A DNA stretch of 62,000 bases from Phoronis australis (Eukaryota; Phoronida; Phoronidae), in NCBI GenBank assembly GCA_002633005.1, contig NMRA01000416.1:272018-334017 (forward strand). Direction: 5' to 3'. Below the pieces are notes generated by a model. That model was given only the letters and a program-made list of their open reading frames with translations. It ran no database searches and was not told where the DNA came from. The stretch's first letter is position 1. The number at the start of each line of letters is the position of its first letter. Below are positions 48,469 to 59,583 of this stretch, piece by piece. Made by a program: the position numbers and the translations under genes.

Positions 48469-50367
48469 GTCGGCGGACAAGCAGCAATCGAAATCAAAGC
48501 TCTGATGTACTCTGCATAGCCAATCTCGCGAGGTCCACCGTGACAGCAACTGACTCTATGATAGTTGCGTTTGAACAATGCAAACGCAGGGCAATGCATG
48601 CAGCTCATGTTTCTCAGAGGCATGTTGCACGTCTTTTGATTTGTCGCGAGACCTTTGGCTTCCATATGCTCGGACTGCTAGGACTCCAAATCTCTGACAA
48701 TACGTATAGTTTCTCAGTTAAGTCATATTTAGCAGTTAAATGAAGTCACGTGTGGAGCTGGTGAAAAGAAAATTCACCAATTATGTGAAAGTTTCAGAAA
48801 TTATATTTTTCACTTGTCTAATACATTTGATGGGCGTTCGATACACTTTAGAGCTAGCGTGTGATGTTTTATTGTTATTGGTGTATGTATATTAACCCTT
48901 TTATCGCGCGATTAAACAAATATGGGCTCTCAACAAAACATGTTGATTTCATAAGGCAAAATACTTGCTGCACGTTAAATGATAAGTGTGCACTTGGCCC
49001 TCATCCGTTTAATGACAACTCAAAAACACTTGTTGGACGTGAGATGTGACGTTGTTAAATGGACTGTCCTGCCGGTTAATTACAGTTTCTCGAACACGGT
49101 GTCGAGTCAATTATACTAATAGATGGCACTTGTGAGGACTAAATTCACTATTCTGTTTATGTATTTACGTTAAAATTGCCCGCCATTAGTTGTTCCATAT
49201 TTGTTCTTGGTTCATATGATGCCTAACACCCTGATCAAAGATCGCCGCAACTTCCTGAAGTCCATCAAACCAGAGAAATTGCGTCCACAGTAGCACTTAC
49301 TCCGGAACAAGGTGCAATGCGCCAAACCACCTAATTATCTTTTTCAGTATAGACTTCAAGCTAGCTACAGATTACGTCATCTGATTTGCAGGAGTCAATG
49401 AATTACAAATTTGCGTACAATGAACCATTATGTTGTGATTGAATTTCTGTCCAACAAATTTGTACTGGGATCTAGCGGAAGTCGCTTAGGCGCTCTCTAT
49501 ATTCTATAGAGCGTCAATTTGGAAAGTCCCATATTGTCCATTATTATTTTTGTAAATATTTTTTCTCAGTGAGTTCCAGAATTTCAAGAAAAACGTAACA
49601 ACATTTCAGTGTCAGTAAAAATCGTAAGTAATAAAAAATGAGACCCGTATTAGTCATTTCACTCACTGCTGCTTCATTGTTGTTGCTGACGTAGCAGGTG
49701 GAAAAGCATAAAAATCCCTAAATACTTCATTTATGTAGGATTTTTGAAGTGCAGTTGCAGTAAGATGGCGTCTGAATTAGGAACTCGAAGTAGCCTCTTT
49801 TCATACTCTCGGAGAAACGCCTACAATGGCAACCCAACAGCCACCTCCTCACTTGGAATCTAAACGTTAGCCATACTTATATTACTTGTATTAACTTCAC
49901 CTGAAAGTGGCCAATCACCTTCGGCCACCATGAGGGAACTGGGTCTGTTAGACGTTAGACTACAAAGCATTTGTGGGGGAGGTATGTTTCCGCCCTGCAA
50001 TATTCCGAGTGTTTATGAGTACTGATTAATTAACAATTAGCTAATCAAAGTTTCGTAACGCAAAAATTTGTTTTTATATTTTAAAATAACATTGAAAATT
50101 GAAGAGGCTCCCCCCAACCATAAAATGTTTCTTACGCCTATGCAAAGTGTCGCAACTGCAAAACATTTCGTAACCCTCAATGCGACAATTTGTGCAGAGT
50201 TTCGAAGCACAAAAGTGTCACAATTTGTGGTTTGTGGGGTTGTACAAACTGTGGTAACCCTCCAATTGTGGCAATTCGCGCAGACCTTAGAGGCGCAAAT
50301 TATAATCAATCTGCATTTGGGTGCTGTCACGACTTGTTCCCAGCCTATGGGTTATATGATAGGACGA
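48469..50367. other. 3' flank of tetraspan copy 2 and intergenic
   Basis: The first few hundred bases should hold the 3' UTR. Open frames 50037-50330 (minus) and 50068-50418 (plus) overlap and come from repeated 'caatttgtg' and 'tgtggtaaccct'-type motifs rather than from a recognised gene. Confidence 0.4.
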
Positions 50368-50612
50368 CTATGGTTGGCGCATTGCGTCATATTTCCGAAT
50401 TATGTCAGATATAGATAGAGTAATGGTGGATTTTAATGTTATTTATGTCTGATATAAATAGAGGAATGGTTGACATAAATGAATTATGTACCATATTATT
50501 TGAGAATTATGTCAGATTAAATTAATCTTCGTGAGACATAATCAATTATTTCACCCATAATTCCGATTTATGTTAGACACAATCCGGAATTATGTCGCCC
50601 TGCGCCAACCAT
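50368..50612. mobile_element. Fold-back MITE with 14-bp perfect inverted ends
   Basis: CTATGGTTGGCGCA at the left is exactly inverted at the right (TGCGCCAACCATAG). Next to the ends, 'tccgaattatgtc' and 'ccggaattatgtc' face each other, and 'attatgtcaga' variants fill the centre. About 245 bp, no coding capacity. Confidence 0.75.
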
Positions 50613-51735
50613 AGGCCACCTGGCATGAGATAATATTATTATTATATATTAATATTATGTGACAACACGATGATTGAAAAGATATCGTCATAGCAATTTA
50701 AAGGTGTCAAGGTTGGCAGACTGACACTGTCGTCGGAAGCTGCGATGTTAGCATAAGTACCTTTAATTGACATACGGTGAGAAAACATGAGGACATTGAC
50801 ACTCAAAACCTGTAGCCTGTGAATGAAATCTTAGGCATTTTTGCTTCGTCCACTGCTGCTCGTTTCCGATATAAATCGTTTAAAAGGAACTTCGGTGCGT
50901 CAATAAACGTTAGAACAACTTGTACGTGTTATTTCGTCAGAATTTGAACTGTGGGTCACGACTCCACAAACCACAAGTTGTTGCAACGAAAAATTATGAC
51001 AATATGTGCTTCGAAGATCTGCACAAACTCAGTCTCAAGTTGAGCTTTTGAGTTAAGGGTATCTCCAACCTTATTCATAAAAATGACCAATTTTACAATA
51101 TTTCACAAGTGTCTAGACAAATACCTTATCTTCATTCTCGGGGAACTTCAAATACAAAGTACAGCGAGAAAAAAAAAGATTTAACAGAACCACCTTGGAA
51201 CTGCACAACCGTGTGCATATTTGTTTTCTACTTATCCGAGGTCAAAGGTTAAAGGGCCTTCAATAAAATCGAATCTCCCGCCAGGTACAGAACAGCTTCG
51301 TAAACCCTTTCATTCAAAAAATCGCCATAACATTGAGTCAACGAGGTGTACTTATGGTAGAACGATGCCGGGGAAAACAAAGACAAAACTTAGTTTTGAT
51401 CCTAAGGGAGTTGTGCGTCTACATGCATACAACCGTTGGCGTTGAGAACGAAGGCTACGGTCGCCCCAGGCCTCTGTGGGCAAAACAGCAAGTTGTGAAA
51501 AGAGATAAATCCTCACCCTAATTCCTTAATTCAATAAATAAATTGGCACTTCAATGTTTCGATCTCATGCTAACGACATGCTTTAACCCCCGATTCTATT
51601 TTTGTTTTCTATTTCTTTCTTGGTTTCGTATCAGTCTCCCAACACGTGACGTGTACAGGCTATGTGTGCAACAATGAACTGTGACCTATTTATATAAAAG
51701 TAGGCCAAAAGGTTGCAAAGAATGGCAAGAGTTAG

Positions 51736-52395
51736 GTGGCACTGAACAGTTAGACTGCGGCCGCGGCCAATTTGCAGTGCCAAAATATTAAAATCTAGGG
51801 GTAGGCCAGGCTTGGGGGATTTTTTTAGTTAAGTATTGTATGTAGACCAAGTGAATTTGGTTTGTTTGTATTTGTGAACATGCTGAGAATTAAAAAGGCC
51901 ACTTTCTTGGCTGTAGTTGCAACCTTCTTCAAGATGGTGGCTCCCTGTTGCAGTTGTGCATTGCTGTGTAGCAACTGAGAAATTGGCCGCGATTTCAGGT
52001 AACCCTCAAACAAGCCAGATTTGCATAAAAACTAGTTGGTTGACAGTACTAATTTGGACCTCATTTTTGGAATCGGTAGGAAATTTGCTTTCGGAATCTA
52101 ATGTTGGCTTTAGTCGAGCATCGGCAGGGAAGTCGTGGTTTTGGGGTGAAAAGTGCAGATTTTGCATTTTTTGTCCTTATTTTTCTTAGTCTAGCTTGGT
52201 TTCCACTGGGAGCGAAAGGGTCAAAAATACAAGAGAGAACAAAGTTTCTGTGATCATCTGTAGGGCTTGTGATGTGAAATGACTCAAAACTTTTCTTTAT
52301 TTGCGTGCAGTTTTTGACAGAGTGAAGAAAGGGTGAAGAGTCAATTGACGTGTGTTCTGATAGGCAAATCCCTGTGAGAACTGTTCAGTGCCTCC
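51736..52395 (-). mobile_element. MITE family R5, copy 2, TTAG-flanked
   Basis: 660 bp, the inverse of 41820-42452. Ends GTGGCACTGAACAGTT and AACTGTTCAGTGCCTCC, bordered by TTAG at 51732-51735 and 52396-52399. It interrupts the large element, so it inserted later. Confidence 0.8.
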
Positions 52396-52446
52396 TTAGC
52401 TGTGCGGAAACGGTACGTTTTATTGATATTTAAATTAATTACACAC

Positions 52447-52611
52447 CAGTGCTGTAGTGGGGTGTAGGCGCACGTAGACGCATCAGCCAACCATCTTTTA
52501 GCATTTGAACGTAGCGCCTACGCACCGTAAGTTACGTTCAGTGCTCAAGGTGATAGGGTGGGCTTTGTGCGCCTACATGTACTTACCTCTAGTTTTACCA
52601 CTGCAGCACTG
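52447..52611. mobile_element. hAT-type MITE with 8-bp target duplication
   Basis: CAGTGCTGTAGTGG at the left is inverted at the right (CCACTGCAGCACTG, one mismatch). The flanks TTACACAC (52439-52446) and TTACGCAC (52612-52619) form an 8-bp duplication with one change. Eight-base duplications and CAGTG-type ends are the known pattern of hAT elements. 165 bp, no coding capacity. Confidence 0.8.
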
Positions 52612-53587
52612 TTACGCACTGCAAAATCAGTTGACATTGCGAGTGAATGTTGAAATAGCGAATATATTTAAGGCTTGTGTAGGTTATGTGTACCGAAAAC
52701 AAGTTTGCACCGAATAGTTAACCGAAGACTTAGAGATTTTCACTTGTCCCAGTTTAATCGACTTTTTCTCGGCTTCGGCAAATCGACTTTATTTGTCCTA
52801 AGGAACACGAGTTCTCGAAAACGGCTCGGTGGATTTCGCTGAAACTTTCCAAATTTAATATTTAGTCATCAGTCTCAAAGACGCTATTAGAATTTTCGAT
52901 ATAAAGGTCTATCTTTTGCGTAATGTAACAAAGACGAATACGACTTTCATTTTTTACAAAGGTACCTTACGTTTCGCGAGTTGATTTGTCATAGAAACCA
53001 AACGAAAAAACTAATCGAAAATTCCTAACAGCGTTTTTGAGGTAACTGGTGAAGTTTTCATTTAAAAGAAGTTTCATTAAAATCGACCGAGGGGTTATTT
53101 TGCTATGAATGTACCTTTCTTAAAAATAAAATTTTGATTTAAAAAAGGTTTTTACGTAAAAATAATAATGGTACATTAATACAAAAAGTATTTTCATATT
53201 CCGTAATCGTTTTTCTTTCAGAAAATATATACATTTACATGTCGACAAAGCTTAGTTTTTTGATATACGAGTTGAATAGAGGCCACTAAATAAGGTTGGA
53301 GATAACCTTAATGTAGTTGAGCCAATGGTGAGCTTGCAATGGCCTTACGACAAGTTACGTAATTGGAATGATAGCCTTCACAAGTACAGTAAGAAACATG
53401 ATCTGTCGTGTGATTTTGGGGAGTGTGATAAGAAGGCAGATCAGGCATTTGACTAGCGTTCACATGTTGAATTTTCAGACTGCTGATCGAACGTCTATTT
53501 GCCTTGGTCATCGCCTTTCTTTCAGGTGAACGCTGTATTAGGGAAGGTGACCCCTGACCTTTCCCTTAGATTCAATTGTGAAACCCT

Positions 53588-53790
53588 AACAGCGGATTTC
53601 ATAAAGGTGGTTTAACAAAACCAGGTTTAAGACTTAAACCTGATCTTCCTACACCCGGTCTAATTTTAGACCCAATTTGCATTTCACCAACGTGGTTTAA
53701 AAGTCTGAAAGCCTGGTTTTGTTAGACCAGGGAGCCGGTTTAGTAAAACCAGGTTTGAAGTAGGCCTATCTAAGCCACCCTGACAAAGAA
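53588..53790. mobile_element. 'AAACCAGGTTTAA' MITE family R6, copy 1
   Basis: Starts CAGCGGATTTCATAAAGG then TGGTTTAAC, followed by 'aaaccaggtttaa', 'catttcaccaacg', 'agaccagg' and 'aaaccaggtttg'. Related copies in inverse orientation lie at 56188-56445 and 59300-59497. Confidence 0.6.
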
Positions 53791-54020
53791 ACTATTGAAG
53801 TGCTTCAATGGCACCTTGATCACGTGGGTATACAATGGCACACACTAGTAGAATCAGTGCAGACATTTGCGAAAAAGGTGCAAAAGCTTTTCTCATGAGG
53901 AAAAATGTAATGTGTGTGACCAACACACGTATACACACATTAAAGTACATGCTCACGATTAGCCGTAATATCATAAATGTCCAAAATTATTTCCGTGCCA
54001 TTTTAGTGTATATTTTTTAC

Positions 54021-54162
54021 GGCCAAAGGGGGGGGGCAAGACCCCTTCCCGACAACATTAAATCGGAGACCAATGGAGGTGGAACTCAGAAGAATCAGAA
54101 AATGCTGTCTTCAGTCAAACCCGTAGCGCTTATGACGATGACGCCTTGCTCGACCAGTCGTA
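54021..54162. repeat. Recent ~143-bp duplicate, copy 1
   Basis: Runs from 'ggccaaaggggggg' to 'cgaccagtcgta' and matches 59157-59300 with only a few differences. No coding capacity. Confidence 0.85.
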
Positions 54163-54204
54163 ATCTGAAGAATCCGCAGGATACTATCCAGCACGAACTG
54201 GTCT

Positions 54205-54362
54205 ACACATAGGCGGATCCAATGAGGTCAAGGGGTCCGGACTCCCTTTTTGCTTGATTTTAGTGAGATCAAATCTATAATTTTCAAATTGTTGACTTGG
54301 TACCCCCTTTTAAAAAGTCCTTGACCGACCCCCTCCCCTTAAAAGTCGTAGATCCGCCCCTG
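54205..54362. mobile_element. 'GGCGGATCC' MITE-like element
   Basis: Begins AGGCGGATCCAATGAGG and ends GTAGATCCGCCCCTG, roughly inverted ends. Between them, 'aggggtccggactcc' and 'gaccccctcccc' also face each other. End sequence resembles the R1 family, but the centre differs. Confidence 0.55.
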
Positions 54363-54658
54363 CTACGTTTGATCTTGTGTCGTCGTAAAACTGAATATTG
54401 AAAATAGTCCATTTTCGCTCTAAAACTGCGTCGTAAATGCACACCGCGACCTCATTCAGTTGCACCTATATCTTGCAAGTCTGTCATATTTAAAGGAAAA
54501 TGCCACCCGATTTAATTAGTCTTTTTTGCCGTCTTAATCGGTTTATATCCACATCGCCTCGCATACGGTCGACCTTACCTTGCCAAGAGGTGTCGCGTTA
54601 ACCTGAGAGGAAGATGAGAAACGACGCTAGCAACGTCAGTGGTTCATATGCAGAGTGA

Positions 54659-54889
54659 ATGCCGCTACGTTGCGGTCATCCTTCCCGCTTGTCCGAACTA
54701 GGCAGCTGCGAGGAAAACGGGTATATCGTTTTTTTACTTCCTCGAAAGTCCGAAATGCATAGGAAGTGGCTCATGGCAGTGAAGAATGAAATGTACGCTG
54801 TAAATAGCAAGTATGAGGCCGTGAAACATCTCCGTGTCTGTGGCCTGCAGACGTCGACAGTGCCTGACGAATGCCGGCTTATAGAATAA
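54659..54889 (+). pseudogene. THAP-like domain remnant
   Basis: An open frame of 76 codons reads MPLRCGHPSR, then IVFLLPRKSEMHRKWLMAVK, then HLRVCGLQT. The pattern 'FP+ ... R+KWL.A.+' followed by 'RVC.LH' is that of a THAP finger, but the second Cys of the CxxC pair is missing and the final His appears as Gln, so zinc binding would fail. Its place inside a TTAA-flanked element supports a transposase origin. Confidence 0.45.
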
Positions 54890-55589
54890 CTCCATACGTT
54901 CCGTTGTCTGAGCTTGTTCACGGCGCCTCTCTAGTATTTCTTCATCACTGTATTCCTGTTCGAATTGATAGCCTGTAAAACTTAATGATCCACCTGCGAA
55001 GTCGGGACTGATGAGCTCTAGCTCGTCCTAAGTCGGGATTGCGAGTTGCCATGTTGACGTTTATTACTGAGCGTTCTGTTTCAAAATGAATTATTCTCAC
55101 CCTAACCAATACTTATATAAAACTGAAACAAAGTCTGTCTCATTAGATGCAGTTTGTAATGTCTTTGGAGTGTTCGTGAGTATAAATGATTTGAGAAACC
55201 AACAATGAATAAATCACTGCGTTACCGGCTTTAGCCGGCGGGTGCAATAAAACTAATTGACGGGACACCGAGGCCGTGTGAGCTCATGCTAATTTAGTGT
55301 TTGCTGGCAGAAACTGTTGTGAAACAACTCAATTTCAATCCCACTGCCAGGTGTTAGGGGAATCTTTATTTCCTTGTACATTACTCAAATAATGATTGTC
55401 AATGTACAACTTCTGCCCTGACAATGCTGTGGCCAAAGCGGAACCTGAATTCGCGGCCCCCGACGAGTAAGTAGATTTGCAGTTTTGTGACTAATTCGCC
55501 AACATACATGTAATCAGGTGCACATTACTTTGGCTCACTAGTATAGTATTTTTTTCTTGACTTGAATTTTAGTTTCCACTGAACTTTGG

Positions 55590-55715
55590 CTGGTTTATGT
55601 TTGTGATGTCTGATCAGTTTCCGAGCCACTGGCCGGGATAACGAGTCAATCCGGCCGGCCGCGAGGGGCCTGATCGGGCTCCGGACCACTGGCCAGGATA
55701 ACAAGCGTTTTGTGT
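55590..55715. repeat. Short direct duplication
   Basis: CCACTGGCCGGGATAACGAG (55626) and CCACTGGCCAGGATAACAAG (55686) are about 60 bases apart, each preceded by 'ccga' or 'ccgga'. It lies inside the second TTAA element. Confidence 0.55.
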
Positions 55716-56187
55716 TTAGAAATAAAAAAATCACAAGTCTAAACAACACATGTCTAGGTTCTCCTGTCTGTAACTCACGGAAAATACTTCGAAATTATCT
55801 CCGAACAGACTCCAAACTCCTGCTATGGACCTTATTGGTCTGCTGAACTTTGTAGGCTACGGTGTGTCCAAATACCAATAAATCCGTAAGAGCGAAATAA
55901 AACACGTTTTTATAAGAACTCGGTTTATTTTTAAGGGTTTTACATCGAAGTTTGATGATTTATTGGTGTTAAACGATGACTTCAAGCGTTAAGCTGATAC
56001 CAGTGACTCGTGTTGTGAACTGCTGAACTAACTGCGTGTGAAACCGATGACGTCATTGGATAATTTCAACACCTCCGTCTGCCGTCAGGTGTCCGGTAAC
56101 GCAACCGTACGTGTCGTTATAGAGTAGAACTACTGAATCTAAATTGATACAAATTAGGTTGTTTTTTTGGGTGGCATGCTCCTTTAA

Positions 56188-56445
56188 CAGTTAAACCTAG
56201 GTTTGACCAACACTAAAGTTAAACTTGGTTTAAGATCTTAATACAGATCTAAAGAATATAGACTTCGTTGGTGAAATGAAAACTGACTTAGACCAGGTCT
56301 AAATTGGAGTTAAACCAGGTTTTACTAGACCACTGGTCTAAAAGTTAAGCCACCTTTATGAAATGCAGATTAAAAGTTTAAGCCTGGTCCAAGTCTAGTT
56401 TAAACCAGGTTTAACTTTAAACCACCTTTGTGAAATCGGCTGTAT
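56188..56445. mobile_element. MITE family R6, copy 2
   Basis: Starts right at the TTAA of the neighbouring element and ends 'accacctttgtgaaatcggc' then 'tgtataag'. An internal repeat of its right end occurs ('aagccacctttatgaaatg'). It is very close in sequence to 59300-59497. The left end appears lost, which would fit insertion of the TTAA element into this copy. Confidence 0.65.
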
Positions 56446-56599
56446 AAGTCTAAGTGATGTGGCTCAGTTTCGGGAGTGCCGACCATTGTGGTCAAAGTCA
56501 TGCGAGGAGGCATTTTGAGAAGTTTGAACCAATACGTGATCACGGCAACATAGTGATTAGAAATACGGCAACCGCCGACATGAGCTCAGTGCAGCATTG

Positions 56600-57065
56600 T
56601 TTCAGCATGAATTAGCTACACCCAATACACGCCTGCAAAATTTAATTTGCACTTGTTCTAACCAGTTGTATTCTTGTAAGTCCCATATTTCGGCTCCATA
56701 GCATGAGCTGGGGTAAATTATTTTATCAAATGTCTCAAAAGCCACACGTGGTTGAAATATGGTCCAGCTTCTTTGTAGCTTGTCGACTGTAATGGCTACC
56801 TCCATGGCTTGGGCTGACAGGGTCTGAGCAGCCGTAGTCCACAATAACTTTGGCGTGAACACAACACCAAGATACTTGTAGCTGGCATGGAAATCGCTTA
56901 GAGTTTTTCACCTCCAAAATACCACATCTCGCAATTTCTCAAAGGACCTCCGTTTTCTAAACACCATAACTGTGGTCTTCACTAAATTTACAGACACGCT
57001 CCATTCCTGGCAGAACTTACTTAAAGCACACAGTAGTTTTTGCAGTTTAACTGGAGATTAAGTAC
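56600..57065 (-). mobile_element. Degenerate LINE fragment
   Basis: On the minus strand the frames read LQKLLCALSKFCQEWSVSVN, LVKTTVMVFRKRRSFEKLRD, then (after a frame change) YKYLGVVFTPKLLW, DKLQRSWTIFQPRVAFETFD, YGAEIWDLQEYNWLEQVQ and FCRRVLGV. This is the region after the catalytic YADD of a non-LTR reverse transcriptase, related to the element at 31900-33350. It stops abruptly where the minisatellite begins, so the reverse transcriptase core is missing. Confidence 0.8.
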
Positions 57066-57077
57066 ACAAAGCCATAT

Positions 57078-57832
57078 CAAGCTGCCGGAGGCAGCGCAGG
57101 CAGGCTCCGACGTAGTTGGCTGGGGCCCCCTTACGTGCTACGTCGGAGCCTGCCTGCGCTGCCTCCGAAAGCTTGACTGGCGCCCGCCTAAGTGCTACGT
57201 CGGAGCCTGCGTGCGCTGCCTCCGGCAGCTTGGCTGGGGCCCGCGTAAGTGCTACGTCGGAGCCTGCCTGCGCTGCCACCGGCAGCTTGGCTGGGGCCCG
57301 CCTAAGTGCTACGTCGGAGCCTGCCTGCGCTGCCTCCTGCAGCTTGGCTGGGGCCCGCCTAAATGCTACGTCGGAGCCTGCCTCCGCTGCCTACGGCAAC
57401 TTGGCTGGGGCCCGCGTAAGTGCTACGTCGGAGCCTGCCTGCGCTGCCTCCGAAAGCTTGGCTGGCGCGTCCCGCCTAAGTGCTACGTCGGAGCCTGCGT
57501 GCGCTGCCTCCGGCAACTTTGCTGGGGCCTGCCTAAGTGCTACGTCGGAGCCTGCCTGCGCTGCCTCCAGCAGCTTGGCTGGGGCCCGTCTAAGTGCTAT
57601 GTCGGATCCTGCCTGCGCTGCCTCCGGCAGCTTGGCTTGGGCCCGCCTAAGTGCTACGTCGGAGCCTGCCTGCGCTGCCTCCGGCAGCTTGGCTGGGGCC
57701 CGCCTAAGTGCTACGTCGGAGCCTGCCTGCGCTGCCTCCGACAGCTTGGCTGGGGCTCACCTAAGTGCTACGTCGGAGCCTGCCTGCGCTGCCTCCGGCA
57801 GCTTGGCTGGGGCCCGCCTAAGTGCTACGTCT
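57078..57832. repeat. 57-bp GC-rich minisatellite, about 12 units, with an inverted first unit
   Basis: The unit contains GTGCTACGTCGGAGCCTGCC, then TGCGCTGCCTCCGGCAGC, then TTGGCTGGGGCCCGCCTAA, 57 bp, with one unit of 60 bp near 57470. Because lengths are multiples of three, two plus-strand frames stay open throughout (274 and 258 codons), giving repeats CYVGACLRCLRQLGWGPPK and ATSEPACAASGSLAGARLS. A minus-strand frame is open in part. The first unit (57083-57115) is inverted relative to the next, so about 34 bases can pair as a hairpin. No start context, splice sites or known domain support a protein, so I treat it as a satellite. Confidence 0.85.
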
Positions 57833-57839
57833 CGTTGCG

Positions 57840-59156
57840 TGGATTGCCTTCTAACAGGTTTTAGCGTAGTTCTTGTCTTTCCCGAATCCTAAAAACACAA
57901 AAACCTAGACTCGCAAAAACCTACAAATTCACAAAAGTTTGATGGTTTTCTTTCTTTTAGTGACACACGATCAGAACGATATGGACGACAACAAGCTCTC
58001 GAGGTAATTTGCCCGTAATTGCGATTTCGATGCAACGTATTCGTAAAAGTTCCTTGCACTTCTACAAGGTTATGACAAGTAAATCTGTACATGTATGTAT
58101 CGAATTCAACCTTATGTTGCCTTCGCAAAAACACGTTTTGGGTAAATGTGAGCAGGTTACGTATTTCAGTCAAGTTTTCAAATGATCCTTCACTGGTGTC
58201 CCAAATGTCAATCGCCATCATCACGGAAAGTAACGAACAACGATTGCAACAAATGTTTTCTTTAACTATCTGTACACTGATGCGAATAACGATTACTTGG
58301 TGCCATTCTGGAAAACCGTGATATTGACACACACCAATGCCGGATATTCCTAACAGACGTCATGTCTATTTTAGACTGTTAATTTTGTGGAAATTTCTGG
58401 AAAAAACAACCGTTTTCCGAAATAGTTATATAGGTCTATTGATTTAAAGCCATAAGCTTTTAAATAACAAATCCATTTGAATTCAAAAATACAAAAGCTA
58501 GTTATTTGTAGCCCGGGAGGACTCGCATCTGTGCGTCTTTCAGTTGCACTCTGCAAACACGAAATATCTCAATACAGTTAGAAGACTTCGAAAATTGCAA
58601 ACCTGCATGCATTTACCTTTTCTGTAAACACTATTTTTAGATTCTTAAAAATGAGATTTATTGTAATTCATCTTTGGTGTACCTTTGGATGCTTTTTTAT
58701 TTTGTTCATCTAAAAAATTGCATGTTGAAAGACCACTATTTGGGAACATTTTCACTAAATTGATTAACGCTAGGACCCAGTACACTTTCTCACAGGGTTA
58801 AGGGTTTAGACTATTCGTTACACGAATATTTTTACAAAAACGAAGACGAAACATTTTCTTTGACTTAACATGCTTTACTTATCATGTCTGGGGAATCAAA
58901 ATATGGTGAAGCCTAAATTGTTTTGATTTTTCTTCAGGGCGAGGCGACGATGTTCGCCATACGGCGGGTAGTGCAGCTACATGTATGATTTGGACTGTTG
59001 TTACAGTTATCTTAGATGTAGATACGGACGATGCAGATCTAGATTAATGCCGGACTGAGTTCTGTAGACGCAAGAATCTCGCAAATGTAGCTATTAGGAT
59101 CACATGCTTTGCTTGAAATGCTTTGTAATAGCTCGCGAAGTCTTGCGTGATCTTGC
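57840..59156. other. No gene recognised; unassigned open frame at 57889-58332
   Basis: A 147-codon minus-strand open frame (57889-58332) has no recognised domain or clear splice sites and is low confidence. The part 59059-59156 has 'gtagacgcaagaatctcgc' and 'gcgaagtcttgcgtgatctt', roughly inverted, and may be a MITE. Confidence 0.35.
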
Positions 59157-59300
59157 GGCCAAAGGGGGGGGGGGCAAGACCCCTTCCCGGCAACATTAAA
59201 TCGGAGACCAATGGAGGTGGAACTCAGAAGAATCAGAAAATGCTGTCTTCAGTCAAACCCGTAGCGCTTATGACGATGACGCCCTGCTCGACCAGTCGTA
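59157..59300. repeat. Recent ~143-bp duplicate, copy 2
   Basis: Near-identical to 54021-54162 in the same orientation: a few extra G in the G run, one A/G change ('gacaac' against 'ggcaac') and one T/C change ('ccttgc' against 'ccctgc'). It abuts an R6 MITE. Confidence 0.85.
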
Positions 59301-59497
59301 TTTAACAGTTAAACCTAGGTCTGACCAAGTCTAATATAAAGTTAAACCTGGTTTAAGATCTTAATACAGATCTAAAGAATATAGACTTCGTTGGTGAAAT
59401 GAAAACTGACTTAGACCAGGTCTAAATTGGAGTTAAACCAGGTTTTACTAGATCACTGGTCTAAAAGTTAAGCCACCTTTATGAAATCGGCTGTATG
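59300..59497. mobile_element. MITE family R6, copy 3
   Basis: Starts 'tttaacagttaaacctaggt', ends 'accacc/aagccacctttatga' and 'aatcggctgtatga'. It closely matches 56188-56380. It lies directly downstream of the deaminase exon (minus strand), so it may be within that gene's 3' UTR. Confidence 0.65.
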
Positions 59498-59583
59498 AGT
59501 TCCATGCCGGGAATAAAATGGTGATTACATGTATATAAGAATGACAAGATGAAGAGTGGTGTGCTATTGGTTATATTTGCGAA

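Larger units (their letters stand above)
51056..53305 (+). mobile_element. Large element with TIRs, copy 2 (no array)
   Basis: The left end ATCTCCAACCTTATTCATAA is matched in inverse by AATAAGGTTGGAGAT at the right. It corresponds segment by segment to 12825-14560 plus 16345-16437: 'cggggaacttcaaatacaaa', 'cattgagtcaac', 'gttgacattgcgagt', 'aatgttgaaatagcgaa', 'gattttcac', 'cagaaaatatatac'. It is interrupted by an R5 MITE (51736-52395) and a hAT-type MITE (52447-52611). No transposase is recognised. Confidence 0.7.
54494..56183 (+). mobile_element. Second TTAA-flanked element with THAP remnant
   Basis: TTAA borders both sides (54490-54493 and 56184-56187). The ends AGGAAAATGCCACCC and, in inverse, AGGAGCATGCCACCC agree over 15 bp with two changes. 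About 1.69 kb. A THAP-like remnant lies inside. The TIRs are much shorter than in the 25-kb element, so it is a different family, probably also Kolobok-type. Confidence 0.6.

Noticed and set aside
47940-48549. 159-codon plus and 138-codon minus frames at the second tetraspan gene
   Set aside because: Alternative frames of the conserved tetraspan coding sequence without their own domains.
57040-57892. Two long plus-strand open frames (274 and 258 codons) as protein genes
   Set aside because: They are overlapping frames of the 57-bp minisatellite, whose unit length is a multiple of three; no known domain, splice signals or start context.
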